64,000 bases of DNA, taken from contig NW_025408689.1 of NCBI RefSeq assembly GCF_020360975.1, positions 248,001 through 312,000 on the forward strand. The letters run 5' to 3'. The notes under the pieces were generated by a model. The model had not been told where the DNA came from. It did not search any database and was given only the letters and a program-made list of their open reading frames with translations. The translations under genes and the position numbers were made by a program. The DNA comes from Hirsutella rhossiliensis (taxonomy: Eukaryota; Ascomycota; Sordariomycetes; Hypocreales; Ophiocordycipitaceae). Position 1 is the stretch's first letter; the number at the start of each line of letters is the position of its first letter. Below, piece after piece: positions 32,950 to 46,779 of the stretch.

Positions 32950-35900
32950 ATATAAAATATTAGGTATATCTATATTATTATTAGGAGTAAAAGTTTATAG
33001 TTAACTTTTAAAATAGTTTTCTTAACCTTAAACGGTCTAAGTTTCTTAAAATCTAATTTATTACTTAGTTATTTTATTTTAATATTTCGTCGTATAAGGT
33101 AGACTATATCTCCCTCTTAAAAGATTAGTCCTTATAATCTTTTCTAATTATAGTAAGTAGATATTCGTTCTCTAATAAATTAAAGTTCTTATTATATTTC
33201 TTTATATAATTTTCATAGCTAATCTACTTATAGTATCGCTCGTTCTACTTATAGTCTTTATTAAGTAACCTTAAATGCTTTTAGGTTATATCTATAATTA
33301 GCGTATACTAGTAAGAGCTTAGTTATTTCTATAACTAAGCTATTATAAGCTAGTTACGTTATTAGTAGCTATTTAACTTAATCGTTTTATTCGTAGCTAA
33401 TATAGTATCGTAAATATTATTTAAGCGTTTAGTTAAGTCGTTTTATTTATCTATCTATTTATAGGTAATAAGCTATACTAAGCTTATATTTCGTCCCTAA
33501 TTATACTATAAGAGCTTACTAAAATTTAGCTATAAATATACTTCCTTTATTAAAGATAATCTTATTTAGTAGTCTATAATTACTAATAATAGTTTATAGG
33601 AATATATATACTAGCTCTTTTATATTACTTACTTCTTTATATAGTAAGAAGTACCTATACTTTATTAGTCTATTAGTAATAATAAATATACTATTATACT
33701 TAACGTTAGTTATAGGTTCTTTTAACGGTAGTAGCTTTATAATATAGTCGAAAGCTATTAAATCCTATAGTTTCTTTAGTACTAATAGCGGTTATAATTC
33801 TCTATATAGTTTATATCGTTTAGCTTTACTTCGTACGTAAAGTTTATATTCTTTAATAACTTATCGTACTACTTCTTTAAGCTATAGGAAGTTATATTAT
33901 CGTTTAATCCGTTCTATTATTCTTTAGATTCCTTAGTATCTATATATTAGATATTTATATATATATCTTATATAACTTTATCTTATAATTCTAGTAGTAT
34001 CTAGATTTTATTTTTATAAATTAGAACTTTTAAATATTCTATATTATATCTATTTAGTACTTTATATTCTTTTATCTATTTTAGGATCTTTTAGTATATT
34101 AAGTCGTTAGGTTATACTTTAAATATTATATTTAGCTATCGTTACTAGTAGTTCCCGTTTTCGTTAATTACTAGGAGCTATCCTTTCGCTATAGGTACTC
34201 TTATATTATAGTTACTTCGTCGACTAAGGGTATTAGCTTAACTATTTTCTATTCTTTTTCTATAGATTATTTTATAGTCGAATTCTAATAAGTATTCTAC
34301 CTATTAGATCTATCGTCCGTTTAACTATTATATTATTATAAAGTATAAGATATTTTTATAATCTATATAGACCTTAACTTTATACTTACTTCTAAGAAGG
34401 TAGTATCGAAATTCCTTAAAAGCTTAAATAATTATAAGGAATTCTTTATCGTAGATAGGGTAATTAAGTTCTACGCTATATAGCTTTTTCGAGTAGAATA
34501 TAATTAGTCGTAGTCTTCCTTTATTATCCTTTTATCCGATTTATACTCTTAGAGTAAAGTCTAATATATTAGTTTCGAGTTCGATTTATTATTTTAGATC
34601 GAAGGTAGTTAAGACTAGTTCTTACGTAATCGTAGTCTTAATATATTTAAAAGCTTTATTAGCTTTATCGTCCTATATAAATTCTTTTTCCTTCTTTATT
34701 AAGTTATATAGTAGTGCTATAATCTTTCCGAAATCTTTAATAAATCGTTAGTAGTAATTTATAAATCCTAGGAAACTTTATACGTCCTTAATATTCTTTA
34801 GCGTTAGCTATTCTTTAACTAAGTTAATCGTATCTTATTATATTTATATCTTTCTTAGTAAGATCGTATATCTAAGGAAGTCTACTTCCTATATATAGAA
34901 CTTACTTTTCTTTAGTTTAACTAGTAACTTTATATTTTAAAGTACGCGGAGTACCTTATAGATATATTCCTTATATTCTTTTAGGGTATCTAAGAAGATT
35001 AGGATATTATCTAGGTATACTACTATAAAGATATCTAAGTATTTACGTAGGATATTATTAATTATCCGTTAAAAGGTAGCTAGTATATTTATAAGTCTAA
35101 ATAGTATTACTAGATATTTAAATAGTCCGAATTTCGTTTTAAAGGCTATTATCTATTCGTATCCCTTTTTTATACGTATTAAGTTATAGGCGCCCTTAAG
35201 ATCGAGGGCTATAAACTATTTTTTACTATATAGTCGATCTTATAATTCTAATATAAGTAGTAATAGTATTCGGTCCTTTATTATAATATCGTTTAAGCGT
35301 CTATAGTTAATAACTAGTTATAGCTTACTGTTTTTCTTTAAAATAAATATAACTAGGTAGCCTACTTTAGATATTAACGTTTATATATATCCTTTTTATA
35401 GATTCTCGTTAAGATAGTCGCATAGTATTTATAGTTGCTTTTCGTTTAAGTTATAGATCTTATAGAACGTTAGCGTTATTCTATCCTTAAGATAAATTTC
35501 GTAGTCCTATTAGCTATATTCGGGTAACCCTATCTTAAGTTCTTCCTTAAAGAGTTTATTATATTTCTAGTATTCTTAGGGGATATTCTTTATTCTATCT
35601 TATAAGCTTTATTCTTTCTTTTAAGAGCTAGTTTCTCTTAACTTAAGCTCTTTATTAATTTATTTAAGGTCTTTCCTTAAAGTAGTAATAACTCTTTAAA
35701 TCTTTATATTATATCCTTTATTCTATTTATATAAGATACTAGGTTATATAGCTATATTAGTTAGTATATAGGTCTTATTAGTCGATTTTATTATATCCGT
35801 TAGTTTAGTTACTATTTTCGTTTATATCGCTAAAGCCTATAATAATTTACTTAAACGGTTATCCCTTTTATCCTATTTAGTAGCTAAATTATCGTAAAAT

Positions 35901-38900
35901 TTTACTTTCTTTTAAATCTATTAGTCTTAGAAACTTATATCTTCGTTCTAATATAGCTAGCTAGTTTTCTAGTTAATTAGTAGGTTGCTCTCCTATAGCT
36001 ATAGAAGCCTTAATATAAGGTTATATTCTTTAATATTTATAATATTAAAGTTAACTCGTTCGTCGTAGCCCTAGATATTAATATTAAGGTAATTAATCTC
36101 TATATTAATAATTCTATTATTATAGTTAAAGGCCTCCCCTTTAATATTTATAAGTTTATATAGATCTTTCTTATATCTCTATATAAGTCGGTAACGATTA
36201 ATAACTCTAGGTAAAACGTAATTACCTATTGCGCTATAGTCTAAAAGTATATATATATAATATCCTACGATTTAGATATTTAATACTATTTAGTCGCTAT
36301 AGCTTACCGTTACTATATATAGGGTCCTTAGATCTTATCGTATTATACTAGTCTATAGCCCTTTTATAGATAGCGTACCTCGTTTTTTACTTAGTCCTTA
36401 TTCGTTTTATTTAGGTATTCTTCTTTAATTTATTATTAATATCGTTTCTTTATATTTTCATCGTATAGTATTATATTAGGGCTTAAGAGACTAATTTCTT
36501 ATAGCTAATTAAAGATTTCTTATTTCTTAACGCTATATTATTTATATTATACTACTTCGTAGATAATTATATACTATACTTCGTAATTCTATTTATTTTT
36601 ATACTAAAGGTTAAGTTTTTATTTAGCGTCTTTTTATTTTTCGCGTAGCGTTTTTATATTAATTTTTCCTTAGTTAAATATAGCTTATAGCCTTTATATA
36701 TATCGCTAATAATCTTTTAATATACCGTTATATCGTTTATACTATACTTATGCTTTTTCGTATTTATAAACTCTATAGTTTAGGTATATATATTCGTTAT
36801 AATCTTCTTTATCGTATTTAACTTATTATATAAGTCTTTAAAAGATTAATAGTTCGGATACCTTAAAGCGAGTAGCGCTATACTATTCCTCTATTTTAGT
36901 ATATTTATAGATTTTATATATCTCTAAAAGATATCTTATTAATAATCCGTAATTATCGCGGTATTTAAGTAGTATACCGTAATTAGGTTCTAATAATATA
37001 ACTTAGTCGTTTAGGTAGCGTTAATCGATTTTCTAGTAGTTTAGTTTTATACTTAAGTAAGGTTTTAAAAGTACTTATCTTTCGAACCTAACTAAGAAAG
37101 CGTCGTATTATACCTTTATCTAAAAGTATATTATATAATCTAGGTAGACGTATAATATCTATAAAATATACTTATAGTACTTATAGGTAAGTAGTATTTA
37201 TAGATCGTCTTTAAATTCTCCTCGTAGTTACTATTTTTATTATAAAGCTATAAAGGTATTAACTATAGTAATAGCTATAGTATAGTCTCCTCCGCGTAGT
37301 ATTAGTTAATATCGAATTAATATAGCTTATTAGTTTTCTATAAGAATTTAAGGTATTTATTAGGTTCTAATTTTAAGTATTTCTTTAAATTCTTTAAAGT
37401 ATAGAGCGTGTTCTCTAATTATAGTATTTTCCCTTAGTAGCGAGGGTAGTAGTATAAGTTCGTTCTTATCTTCTATTTCTCTAGGTATTTCTTATTCTTT
37501 AGAGCTTATATCGTTAATACTTCGTTATTCCCCTTTAAGTTATTATCTAAGTTTTATAAGTATAAGGGCTACGTCCTTATCTTCTTTATTATATTATTTA
37601 TAGACTGCCTATCGCTATTATAGATTTTTATTTTATATATCTTCCTAGAATCGTTTACTATACTTCCTAATCTAGTCTTAAGAGACTCCTTTAAGATAGG
37701 GGTATTCCGGTTCTACGAATTTAACTTATTTTTATATTTTAAGATCCCTTCGCTATATTATTATAAGGGTTTTCCTTAGTAGCTTTAGGAACTATCCGGT
37801 ATTATTCTTATCGCTTAGGTATACTATATATTCGTCGTCGTAGTATATAGTTTAACTAAGGAGTTTATACTTTAGTTCCTATCTATTAGTAGCGTTTAGG
37901 TGTTTCTTACCTTCTAGGGCTAGTGCCTAGTAGGTTTTCTTTTCCTTATAAGGTTATTTATATTCTTTAGAGTAATATCTAAGTTTCCTATAGTTAAAAT
38001 ACTTTCCTTTACTTTTCTATATTATATCTAGATCTATCCTACCTAGGTTAGTTATATAAGTATAGGTAATAAGAGTTTCGCGCTTCTTTTTATAGTTAGC
38101 GCGTTAGTTAAAGTTATTTTTATAGGAAGGGTTTTAGTTTCCTCTTTCTTATTTCTTTTCTTAGCGTCGCGTATACTATCTATTATCGATTCGTACTACT
38201 ATAGTGATATAGTCCGAGAGGTTATTAGGTCGATTTTCCTTATAGAGTTCGTCCTTAACTTCTTCCTTAAGCCTATTATAGAATCGTAATATAAGAGGTT
38301 CGTTGTCTTAATTAAGCTTTAAGGTAACTTAATAGAACTTTATAGTATAATCTAATACTAAGATCCTTTATAAGAGTTCTCGAAGTTTTTATTTGGCTTT
38401 TTATTCTTCGTTAGTTATTCTAAATACCTTTATAATAGCTTCTTTAAATCCTTAGAAACTAATAAAGACTTTATTTATCTTATTATCTTATCGCGCTAGT
38501 TAGTTATCGAGAAAATCCCTTATAATAGGTCTAAACTAAGCGAGTACCGTTCTAGATAAATAATTTCCTACGTAGAGTACCTTTTCGACTAGGTCTAAGA
38601 GTTTAGTAGGGTAAAACTAGTAGTAGGCCTTAAGTTAGGTAAGAAAGTCTTAAAGTATACTATAAGTACCGTCGAATAGTCCTAGCTATTTTAGTTTAAC
38701 TACTTTTTTAAGGTCCCTAACTTATCTATTACCTTTTTTATTCTTAAGTAACTATACCTTATATCGAAGGGCGATAATCTCGCGTATTATATCTTAAGGC
38801 GATATAGTAGCTCTAGAGTTAGTTAATCTAGCTTACTATATAAGTATATTAATAGTTACGATATTACTTAAAGTAACGCGGTATTATACTAAATAAGAGC
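32950..38900 (-). pseudogene. gag-pol of the minus-strand Gypsy (RIPed)
   Basis: On the minus strand, RT pieces at about 35400-35100 read VINYRRLND-like, then FIALDLKGAYNLIRIKKGYE and AFKTKFGLFKYLV. The catalytic box at about 35030-35000 reads VYLDNILI (second Asp changed to Asn by RIP). The integrase C-terminus at about 33130-33030 reads as a GD-x-VYL-RRNIKT-type segment with LDFKKLGPFK-like text, here mutated. 38900-36000 holds gag, too degraded to place a zinc knuckle. 31992-32950 is a long 3' region without recognisable domains. Confidence 0.75.
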
Positions 38901-38908
38901 TTTTAACG

Positions 38909-39372
38909 TATAACGACTAGTATTATTCCTAAGGGATAAACCTATTAAGGGGTTTATATTAGTAGATATAATAGGGCGTGGTCTAAGTAATAATAAGTAT
39001 ACTACGTTAGTAATAAGTCGGAGGTTATAGACTATAGACTATAACTAAGTAATTAAAATTAAAGATAGAATTGTAATAAAGATCTATATTAAAAGCTATC
39101 GAGCTATCTATTTAAAGGAGTATTTTATTCCTTCCTTATATATCTTAAGAGCTTCCTTAGATCGCCGAGAGTACTTAGTAATCCCGTTGCCTAGGAGCGC
39201 TAGGGCGCTAGAGCGATCCTACGATCTAGCTATAGAGCGTTAGAGCGCTAAAGTAACCTATTGCTCTAAACTTAATTAGCCCGTTAGTCTATTTAATATT
39301 CCTTGCTCCCTATATTATATATCCTCGTAATATATACTAGTCCCCGCGGTTCGCTAGACTATAGTCGTAATA
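38909..39372 (-). repeat. 5' LTR of the minus-strand Gypsy
   Basis: 464 bp, equal in length to 31528-31991. It differs mainly by C-to-T and G-to-A, so RIP acted after insertion. Confidence 0.9.
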
Positions 39373-39766
39373 TTAAGGCTATCTTTTAGTTATACCCTTA
39401 GTATAAGTAGATATAGAAGCGCTTTCTAGAAGTCTTAGGACTTAATAATATATATAAAATAAACCGGTTTAAGATATATCTCTTCTAGGCTACTAAAGTT
39501 ATTAATTAACGGTCTATAGCTAACTTTGCTTTTAGCCTTATTAATATAGAGAAGGAGGAAGGGTTCTAGTAGCTTTATAAACGCCTTAACGAGCTTTGCC
39601 TTAAAGATAAGGTCCTAGCGCTTTTTATAGTTATTATAGATAAGGAAAAAGCCTTTAAAACGCACTCTTATACGTTTTCCCTTTATTATAGTAATAACTT
39701 TATAATTACTATATTAACGCTAATATTAACGTAAAAATTAAGTTATATTAAAAGGAGCTTAGTAGT

Positions 39767-39802
<36 letters not shown>

Positions 39803-40569
39803 GCTAATAGCGTTAACGGTACTAATAATCCTATTTATATCTTCCTTAGTAAAGTCGCTATATAAGAAGAAGCTAAAGATAAGATCTTAAGTATATAACC
39901 TATATAACCTAAAGACTATAGCCGCGAGGGGATATTTACTACTTAGAAGGCCGTTATCTATACCCTAACTAAGGTAGGCTTTTAGTTAGCTTAGCGGGCG
40001 CTTAATTATAAGTATAGATAATACTAAGGCTATATTATAAGATATATTTCTAAGGAATATATACTATAGTAAGAGTAGTAAGCTTATTACTATATTAGCT
40101 ACTATTATAACTTTAGCTAGGGGGTTAATAGCTTAGTTAAGACTATATATAAAGATATAAAGTCGTATTTACTTATAAGTACTAGTAATCTCTTCTACTT
40201 ATATACTATATTAAAGTAAATAATCGCGAATAAAGAACGCTCTTATATCTAAGAGGCGGCCTATTAAAAGTTAAGGTAGCGGCTTCTTTATCTTAGCTAA
40301 AAATAGCTAGGTAAGCTAAACGTTAAACTTACCTACTAAGTAGTTAACCTCCTTACTAAGTAATACTAGCTTACCTTAGCTATAATACCCTTAGAGCTTA
40401 AGTAAGAGTAAGAGTTATAGCCGCTACTATATTATATAGGTTAATTTATATAGTAGTAAGGGCTTCCTTATATATATATAATCTTTTAACGCTTTTAAGT
40501 TAACGTTCCGCTTATAAAGTACGATATTTACCTTTAGGAATAGCTTAAGAAGCCTTTAGTAAAGAAGCC
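39373..40569 (+). pseudogene. MULE transposase, catalytic middle piece
   Basis: Reads AIF, KRFLEVLGLNNIYKINRF (former D-N-T-Y-K-T-N block with the first catalytic Asp), RSIANFAFSLINIEKEEGF, then VIIDKEKAFKTH (second catalytic Asp region), an (AAT)n run (39765-39800) and a degraded SWIM-like C-terminal stretch ending FRNSLRSL. It is joined to the N-terminal piece through the TSD. Confidence 0.8.
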
Positions 40570-40755
40570 TATAAGAGTCTTTAACTATTATAAGTTATAG
40601 GCTTAGGTTATAGCCTAAGCCGTATAGTTATATATAGAGGGCCGGATCCTATATATATATATATAGGCTAGCCGCGTATAAGAGAGCTTTATATAGCTTA
40701 TTAATATTATCTTATAGACGGCACCTATGCGTATACCTCTGCCTACTCTATAATA
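40570..40755 (+). repeat. 5' LTR of Gypsy A2
   Basis: 186 bp, matching both A1 LTRs. The internal region starts GTATAAGC as in A1. Confidence 0.9.
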
Positions 40756-40789
40756 GTATAAGCTATTAACTAATAGATTTAATAGATAT

Positions 40790-41900
40790 CTCTCTAAAGA
40801 GGGCGCCTCCCCCTTAAGGAAGTACTCCGCCCCTCCTTAAATAAATAAGAAGTATTATAGCTATCTTAGAAGCGATTAAAAGCGCGATAGCTAGTAAGAA
40901 GGACGAGGTTCTTACTATACTAAGGGAGCCGTCTATAAGACTAGCTTTAACCCCTATAACCTCTATAACGCTAGTTATAGCGGCGATACTACTAATACGG
41001 AAGCCGCTCCCTTAGCCGACTTAAGATAGTAAGCTAAAGTCCTTTTACTTCTTTCTTAGCTAGCTATAAATAAAGTTTATAACTAATAAGAAATAGGGCC
41101 TAAATAGCTATCGCGATATAGTATAGTATTTACTCTTTTATATACTACCGGAGCCTTAAATATAGCGGATCTCTAGATTCTAAGATAAGGGCGGCCTTAG
41201 GGGTAAACGCGACCTATAAGACTTCTTTTAATACCTTATATATACGTTTAGTAATATATAGGAGCGGGAGAAGGCGTAAGATAGGCTATAAACGCTTAAG
41301 TAGAGAGATAGATAAACCTTTAGCGAATTCCTTCCTAATTTTAAAGAGACGCTCTTATAAGTAGCGGGGACTATAGTATAGGAAGATAGCGTAAAGCTTA
41401 TATAGCTATAGAATTCGATTATACTAGCCTTATAAGAGCTACTTATCTTTATAATTATACCTACTAACTATAGCGAGTATATAAGCTAGTTAATAAAGGT
41501 AGCTTAGGGCTATAAATAAACGCTATGTTTTTAGAAGCTTTATAAGCGCACGCTATATAGCGGCGATAAGATTACCGCCCCTTTATAAGATAAATAACTA
41601 GCTATCGATATAGATAAGGATACTTTAATATCGGCTACTTATATAAACCGGGCTAAATATAGTAAGAAGACGCTATCTACTACCCTTTATACCGCCCTAT
41701 ACTTTAAGTAGTAGGTAAAGTAGGTAATAAGCGAGGAAATTAGGAAAAAGAAAGCTAATAGCCGCTACCTATATTATAAAGTATCTATATACTTTATATT
41801 AAAATACCCCTTCCTTTTAGCTAAGCGGCCTATAGCGGTTTAAGTAGTAAAGATAGAACCGCTCCTTACCTTAAACGATAAGAAGGACTCCGCCCCCTTA
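40790..41900 (+). pseudogene. Gypsy A2 gag (RIPed)
   Basis: Same order as A1 gag: Pro/Arg-rich leader, then a frame equivalent to SATASEKDEVL, the SFYFFLS block near 41035, and a degraded CCHC knuckle at about 41761-41815 (YLYYKVSIYFILKY, all Cys now Tyr). Confidence 0.7.
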
Positions 41901-41989
41901 GGCCTAAAGGAAAAAGAGTAGCTCTAGAGTAAAGATAGGCTCTAGAGCCTTAATTACTAGTACTAGTAAGGGAGAAGGAGGAATTATCC

Positions 41990-44900
41990 GCCTATATAAA
42001 AGAGGAGCTTACTTTAATATAGGTTATAGTTAATAACTCCTTACCTATTACCGCCCTTATAAATAAGGGCTATTAGTACTACGCTATAGTTAATAAGGCG
42101 CTTATATAAGAGATATAAGTACTAGTAAAAAAGATTGCCTTAAGGTAAGTAAAGGGCGCCTTAAGTACGATAGAGGGTATAGTAATTAAGGGTATTATAT
42201 AGCTAGCTATAGAGGTTAATAGTTACTATAAGCTTATCGTAGCCTATATAATCCCTTAACTAAAGTTTCCCTTAATCCTTAGGAAACCCTAGTTACTATA
42301 TATAGAGTTATACTTAGTTTTATACTAAAGGAAGCTATAGTTTAGGCCTATATAATAGTAGGTCCGCTATAATAATAGTTTTATAAGTATAGGACTAAGC
42401 GTATAAGCTTTATACTTAGTATAAGAAGTCCTTACTTCTATCTTTATAAGAATTATATAATAAGTAGAGTAAGGGTAAGGCTAGGTAGCGGCTAATATAG
42501 CAGTCTATATAGTTAGCTTAGTAGATATTAATAAGGCCCTTTAAATAAAGAAGCTAAAGTCGCTTTCTAAGCTATAGTAGTAAATACTAAAGCGCTTTTA
42601 CGACCTCTTACCGCTATTTAAGTCCTAGGAAGTAGATAAGCTTAACTTATATAAGCTAGGGGTAAACTATAAGATCGTACTTTATACTAATAAAAAGGGG
42701 TAAGAACTGCCTATACTATTTAGACCGCTATATAATATATTATATATAGAGCTACTAGTACTAAAGAAGATACTAAGGGACCTCTTAAATAAGGGTTTTA
42801 TTTAAGTAAGTAGCTTTAAAGTAAGAGCGCTAGTCTTATTTATATATAAACTAAGAGGTAGGATATAGTTTTATTATAACTATAGGGCTTTAAACGTAAT
42901 TATAAGGCTAGACCGCGACCCCTTACCCTTAATCTTAGATACGCTCTATAACCTTTTAAAGGTAAGGTAGTTTATAAAGCTAGATATAAAATAGGCGTTT
43001 TATAAGGTATAGATCTTAAAAGGTAATAAGTAAAAAATAGCGTTCTATATATACTATAGCTTATTTAAGTAGCTTATAATACCCTTTAGCCTCTTAAGAG
43101 CGCCCGCTACCTTTTAGTATTATATTAGTAACGTGCTTTAAGACTTCCTTAATAAGTTCGCTTTTATATATATAGATAATATTCTTATTTATATAAGCGG
43201 CTCTTATAAGTACTATATATAGAAAGTATAAAGGGTCCTAGAGCGCCTTTAACTTTATAAGCTTTACCTTAACCTAAATAAGTATAAATTTAAGGTTAAG
43301 AGGGTTAAGTACCTAGGCTTTATTATCTATATAAGCGTAAGTATATAGGCGGATCCTATAAAGATTTAAGCGATCTAAGACTAAGCTATCCTAACTATAT
43401 AAATAGGCGTATAAAGCTTCCTTAAGTTCGCGAACTATTATAAGATATTTATTAAGGGCTTCTTTTATATTATAAGTCCCTTAAACGAGATTACTAGGAA
43501 ATAAACCGCCTTTTATTAAGGGCCTATATAGGAAGGAGTATTCCGTACGCTTAAGGACTTATTTTTATAGGCCTTAGTACTACTTTAATAGGACTTTAAC
43601 TAGTTTATATTAGTCGAAGTAAACTATAGTAGCTAGGTACTTAGAGGAACGCTCTCTTAGGAGGTAGATAAGCGGAAGTAACTAATAGCGTTCTACTCCT
43701 ATAAGCTAACCTTAGTAGAGCGGAATTACGCTATTTATAATAAGGAGATACTAGCGATTATTAGCTACCTTAAGTAATAGTAAGCGGAGCTCTAAAGCTA
43801 CGAGAGCTTTAAGGTTCTTATAGACTATAGGAACCTTAAGTACTTTATAACCCGCTAATACCTCTTAGAGCGGTAAGCCTACTAAGCGGAGTATCTCTTA
43901 CGCTTTAACTTCTTAATTAAGTACTAGCTAAGGCGGGACTTTATAGTCCTAAATACGCTTTCTTAAAGGGATTAAGACCGGCTAATAAAAGCGGATATTA
44001 AGGCCTAGGATCTATAGCTTATCTTATAAGAAGCGCTATAGACTTATATAAGAGCTTTCCTAGTAAAGAAAGGCGCGGCGCTAATAAATAAGCCTTTCTT
44101 TATACTTTTACCTAAGCCTAGCGAGAAGGGATAGACCGGCCTAAGGGCGTATATAGCGTAGGTATTATAAGATAAGGTCCTCTAGCGCTTATAAGATAGG
44201 ATATTATCTCTAGACCGTACTTATAAGAGCGTTCGCCGCGCCGTTAAGTCTAGCGCTTAACGCCTCGATCTAAAGCTAAAGCTAAAGGTATAAGTAGCTA
44301 ACTATTATATCGACCTATAAGGGTATCTACGTTAGCGGGGGAGACTATAGGTACTAGGCGCGCTATATATTATAGAAGCTAGGGAGAAGGATAGACTACT
44401 AAAGCTAAATAAATAAAACGAGCTCTAAGGGAAGCTAGTCTAGCTCGTCTATAACTTTAGTATTATAAGCTACTTAGGTAGGCAGGGTATAGTAGTAGGC
44501 CTTACGAGGGATTTTTACTAGCCCTTCTTATAGTACTATGTTCGCCGCTTCCTTTATAACTAGGATATTTATAGCTATACTAAGATTTAAAGGGTATAGC
44601 TTAAGGGGCTACTTAAGTAGCTTCTAGTACTTAACTAGTTTTATATATATATATAGATAGACTTTATAATAGACCTCTTACTTATAAAGGGCGGCAACCG
44701 CTATATATAGGTAATTAAGGACTAACTTAGTAAGTCTATAGTATTAAAGCTAATACTATTTATAGATATAAAGTCCTATATAAAGCACTTCCTATAGTAC
44801 TAGGCCCGCTTATATAGCTAGCTAGCCTTTATTATAAGCGATAAGGGATTAAATTAAACTAGCCGCTTTAAGTAGTACCTATACTAGCTACTTTAGATTA

Positions 44901-45790
44901 TATAGCTACTTATTATAGTATATTACTTATAGACTAATAGAGGGCCTAAGAGGGTTAACTAAGAGGTATAGGCTTACCTATAGGCTATTATAGCCTATAA
45001 CTAAGTAAACTAAGACCGGTAGCTCCCCGCGGCCTAACTTACGTTAAATAGTAAACTATATACCTCTATTAAGATAGCCCCTTTCTTTATAACGTATAGC
45101 TTTAAACTACCTTTACTAGTTCCTTTTACCGTAGATATAATAGCGGAGTAATATAGTAATTTATTACTAGAGGGCTATATATCTATGTTTATATAAAAGC
45201 TATAGGAGACTATAGATTATTACTAATCTATAATAGCCGCCGTAGTATAAGATTAAGAGCGGTACGCTAATAAAACTAAGGCCTTAGTAAATAGGTTTAT
45301 AGTAGGAGATAAGGTATAGCTAGACCTCTATAACTATAGGTCGGTATAGCTAAAGAAGAAGCTTAACTAGCTATATATAAAGTTTACTATATAGAGGGTT
45401 ATTAGCTTATAAGTTATAGAGCTTAATAGTCTTTTAATAGGGGTCTATAATAAAATTAATATAGACCTCCTTTATAGAGCCTCTTTTAACCCGCTACTTA
45501 GATAAGAAGTAGCGGACGCTTAACCGCTTATAATTAAGGTAGAGGGAGAGGACGAGTTTAAGGTTAAAGAGATATAGGCCGCGCGCTAGAAAAAGGTTAG
45601 TAAGGGGAAACGCTAAGAGGTCCTCGTTAAGTAGCGCGGGTATCTCGACCCTATATAGGAACCTATATATAAGTTTATAGGAACTATAGCCCTAGATAAG
45701 TTTAAAGCCTTATTTAGAATAATAGATAAAAATAATAAACTAGCGGACTACTAATAGTAGCTTAGGCTAGGACTATAAAGTAGGTAAAGT
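41990..45790 (+). pseudogene. Gypsy A2 pol (RIPed)
   Basis: RT at about 42770-43230 with LLRAPATF-like and YIDNILIYISGS (second Asp to Asn). RNase H around 43550-43800. Integrase at 44600-44950 with DFIIDLLLIKGGNRYI, ISDKGLN and GPKRVN-EVQAYL, corresponding to the D-D-E core. Chromodomain at about 45560-45720 (EVLVK, GYLDPI, IALDKFKALFRI). Stops are almost all TAG/TAA at former Trp/Gln codons. Confidence 0.8.
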
Positions 45791-45997
45791 AAAGTAGGTA
45801 GTTATAATAACGCGAGCGTAATAATATAAGCGGAGATAAAAATAGCGTTTATTTTAAGGTAGAGCCCTTAAATTACCTAGACCTACTCTTTATCCTTATC
45901 GTTATCCTTATCCTTATCCTTATTATCCTCCTTTACCTTATTAGCGGTAGCGGCGCTCTTTAAGGCGCTTAAGCGGCCCTCTAGGCCCGCGAGCTAG
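44188..45997 (+). repeat. 1,810-bp direct repeat, copy 1 (Gypsy integrase to 3' region)
   Basis: Begins CTTATAAGATAGG and ends GCGAGCTAG. It is matched by 52172-53981 at exactly the same length. The two copies bracket the RIPed Copia. Confidence 0.88.
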
Positions 45998-46693
45998 TAT
46001 AAGAATATACCCTTATATTCTTATTTTACTATTATAAAGAAATAATAGGTATAGGGAGGCTCTATAAAATAAGCTAGTAAAAAGAGGCTCTATAATATAG
46101 TCTAAGGGAATAACTCTTAAAGATAAAGACCTCTACTAGATATCTATACCTTCCTTTAGGAAAAGCGGGTTAAGATAAGCCTATCTTAATAAAATAAAGA
46201 ATATATAAAATATATAAGTTAATTACGAGTAGAATAGATACCCTATTACCTATTTTAGCTTAGCTGTTTTAAAGATATCCGCGATACGAGAATAGGTAGG
46301 GTATAGAATATTCTAGTTAAATCTACTACTTATACTAGAACCTATAGTCTTACGTTAACTATTACGTTATAATTAGACTACCTACTAAGTAAGAAAGACA
46401 TACTATAGATAGAGCTTTTTAAGTACTATAGAATATACTAGAAAGCTAACTAATTAGTCTACTAGTAGGCGAGCAACGGTCTATTAAAGATAAAGGATTT
46501 CCCTAGGAGTAGTAGATAGAATAAGTAAGTTTATAAGTATCCTTTGCAACGCTATTCTTTTAATATATTATTTAGCCCCTTATATACTTATTATAAATTC
46601 CGGCCGAACTCCTACCCTATACTCCTTCGACCGATCTTTCCGCTTACGTTATTAATTACCCGATTCTACGCTTATTACTTATACCTTTTTATA
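45998..46693 (+). repeat. 5' LTR of the RIPed Copia
   Basis: 696 bp, more strongly depleted of CpA/TpG than the 3' LTR. GGTTATAAGCC, a likely PBS region, follows directly. Confidence 0.88.
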
Positions 46694-46779
46694 GGTTATA
46701 AGCCTAGCTTCTCTATAAGTTAGGTAATAACTTTAAAATTCTAATACTAACTATATAACCTCGAATTATCTAAAATAGC

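Larger units (their letters stand above)
31528..39372 (-). mobile_element. RIPed Ty3/Gypsy retrotransposon nested in the MULE
   Basis: 464-bp LTRs at 31528-31991 and 38909-39372. The flanking pentamers TCGAG (31523-31527) and TTAAG (39373-39377) are a TSD that differs by C-to-T and G-to-A, and removing the element rejoins the MULE frame as KVE-AIF. The interior is very AT-rich. On the minus strand, RT and integrase C-terminal motifs are legible. LTR ends read TATTACGAC...GTCGTTATA in the element's sense, former TG...CA. Confidence 0.88.
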
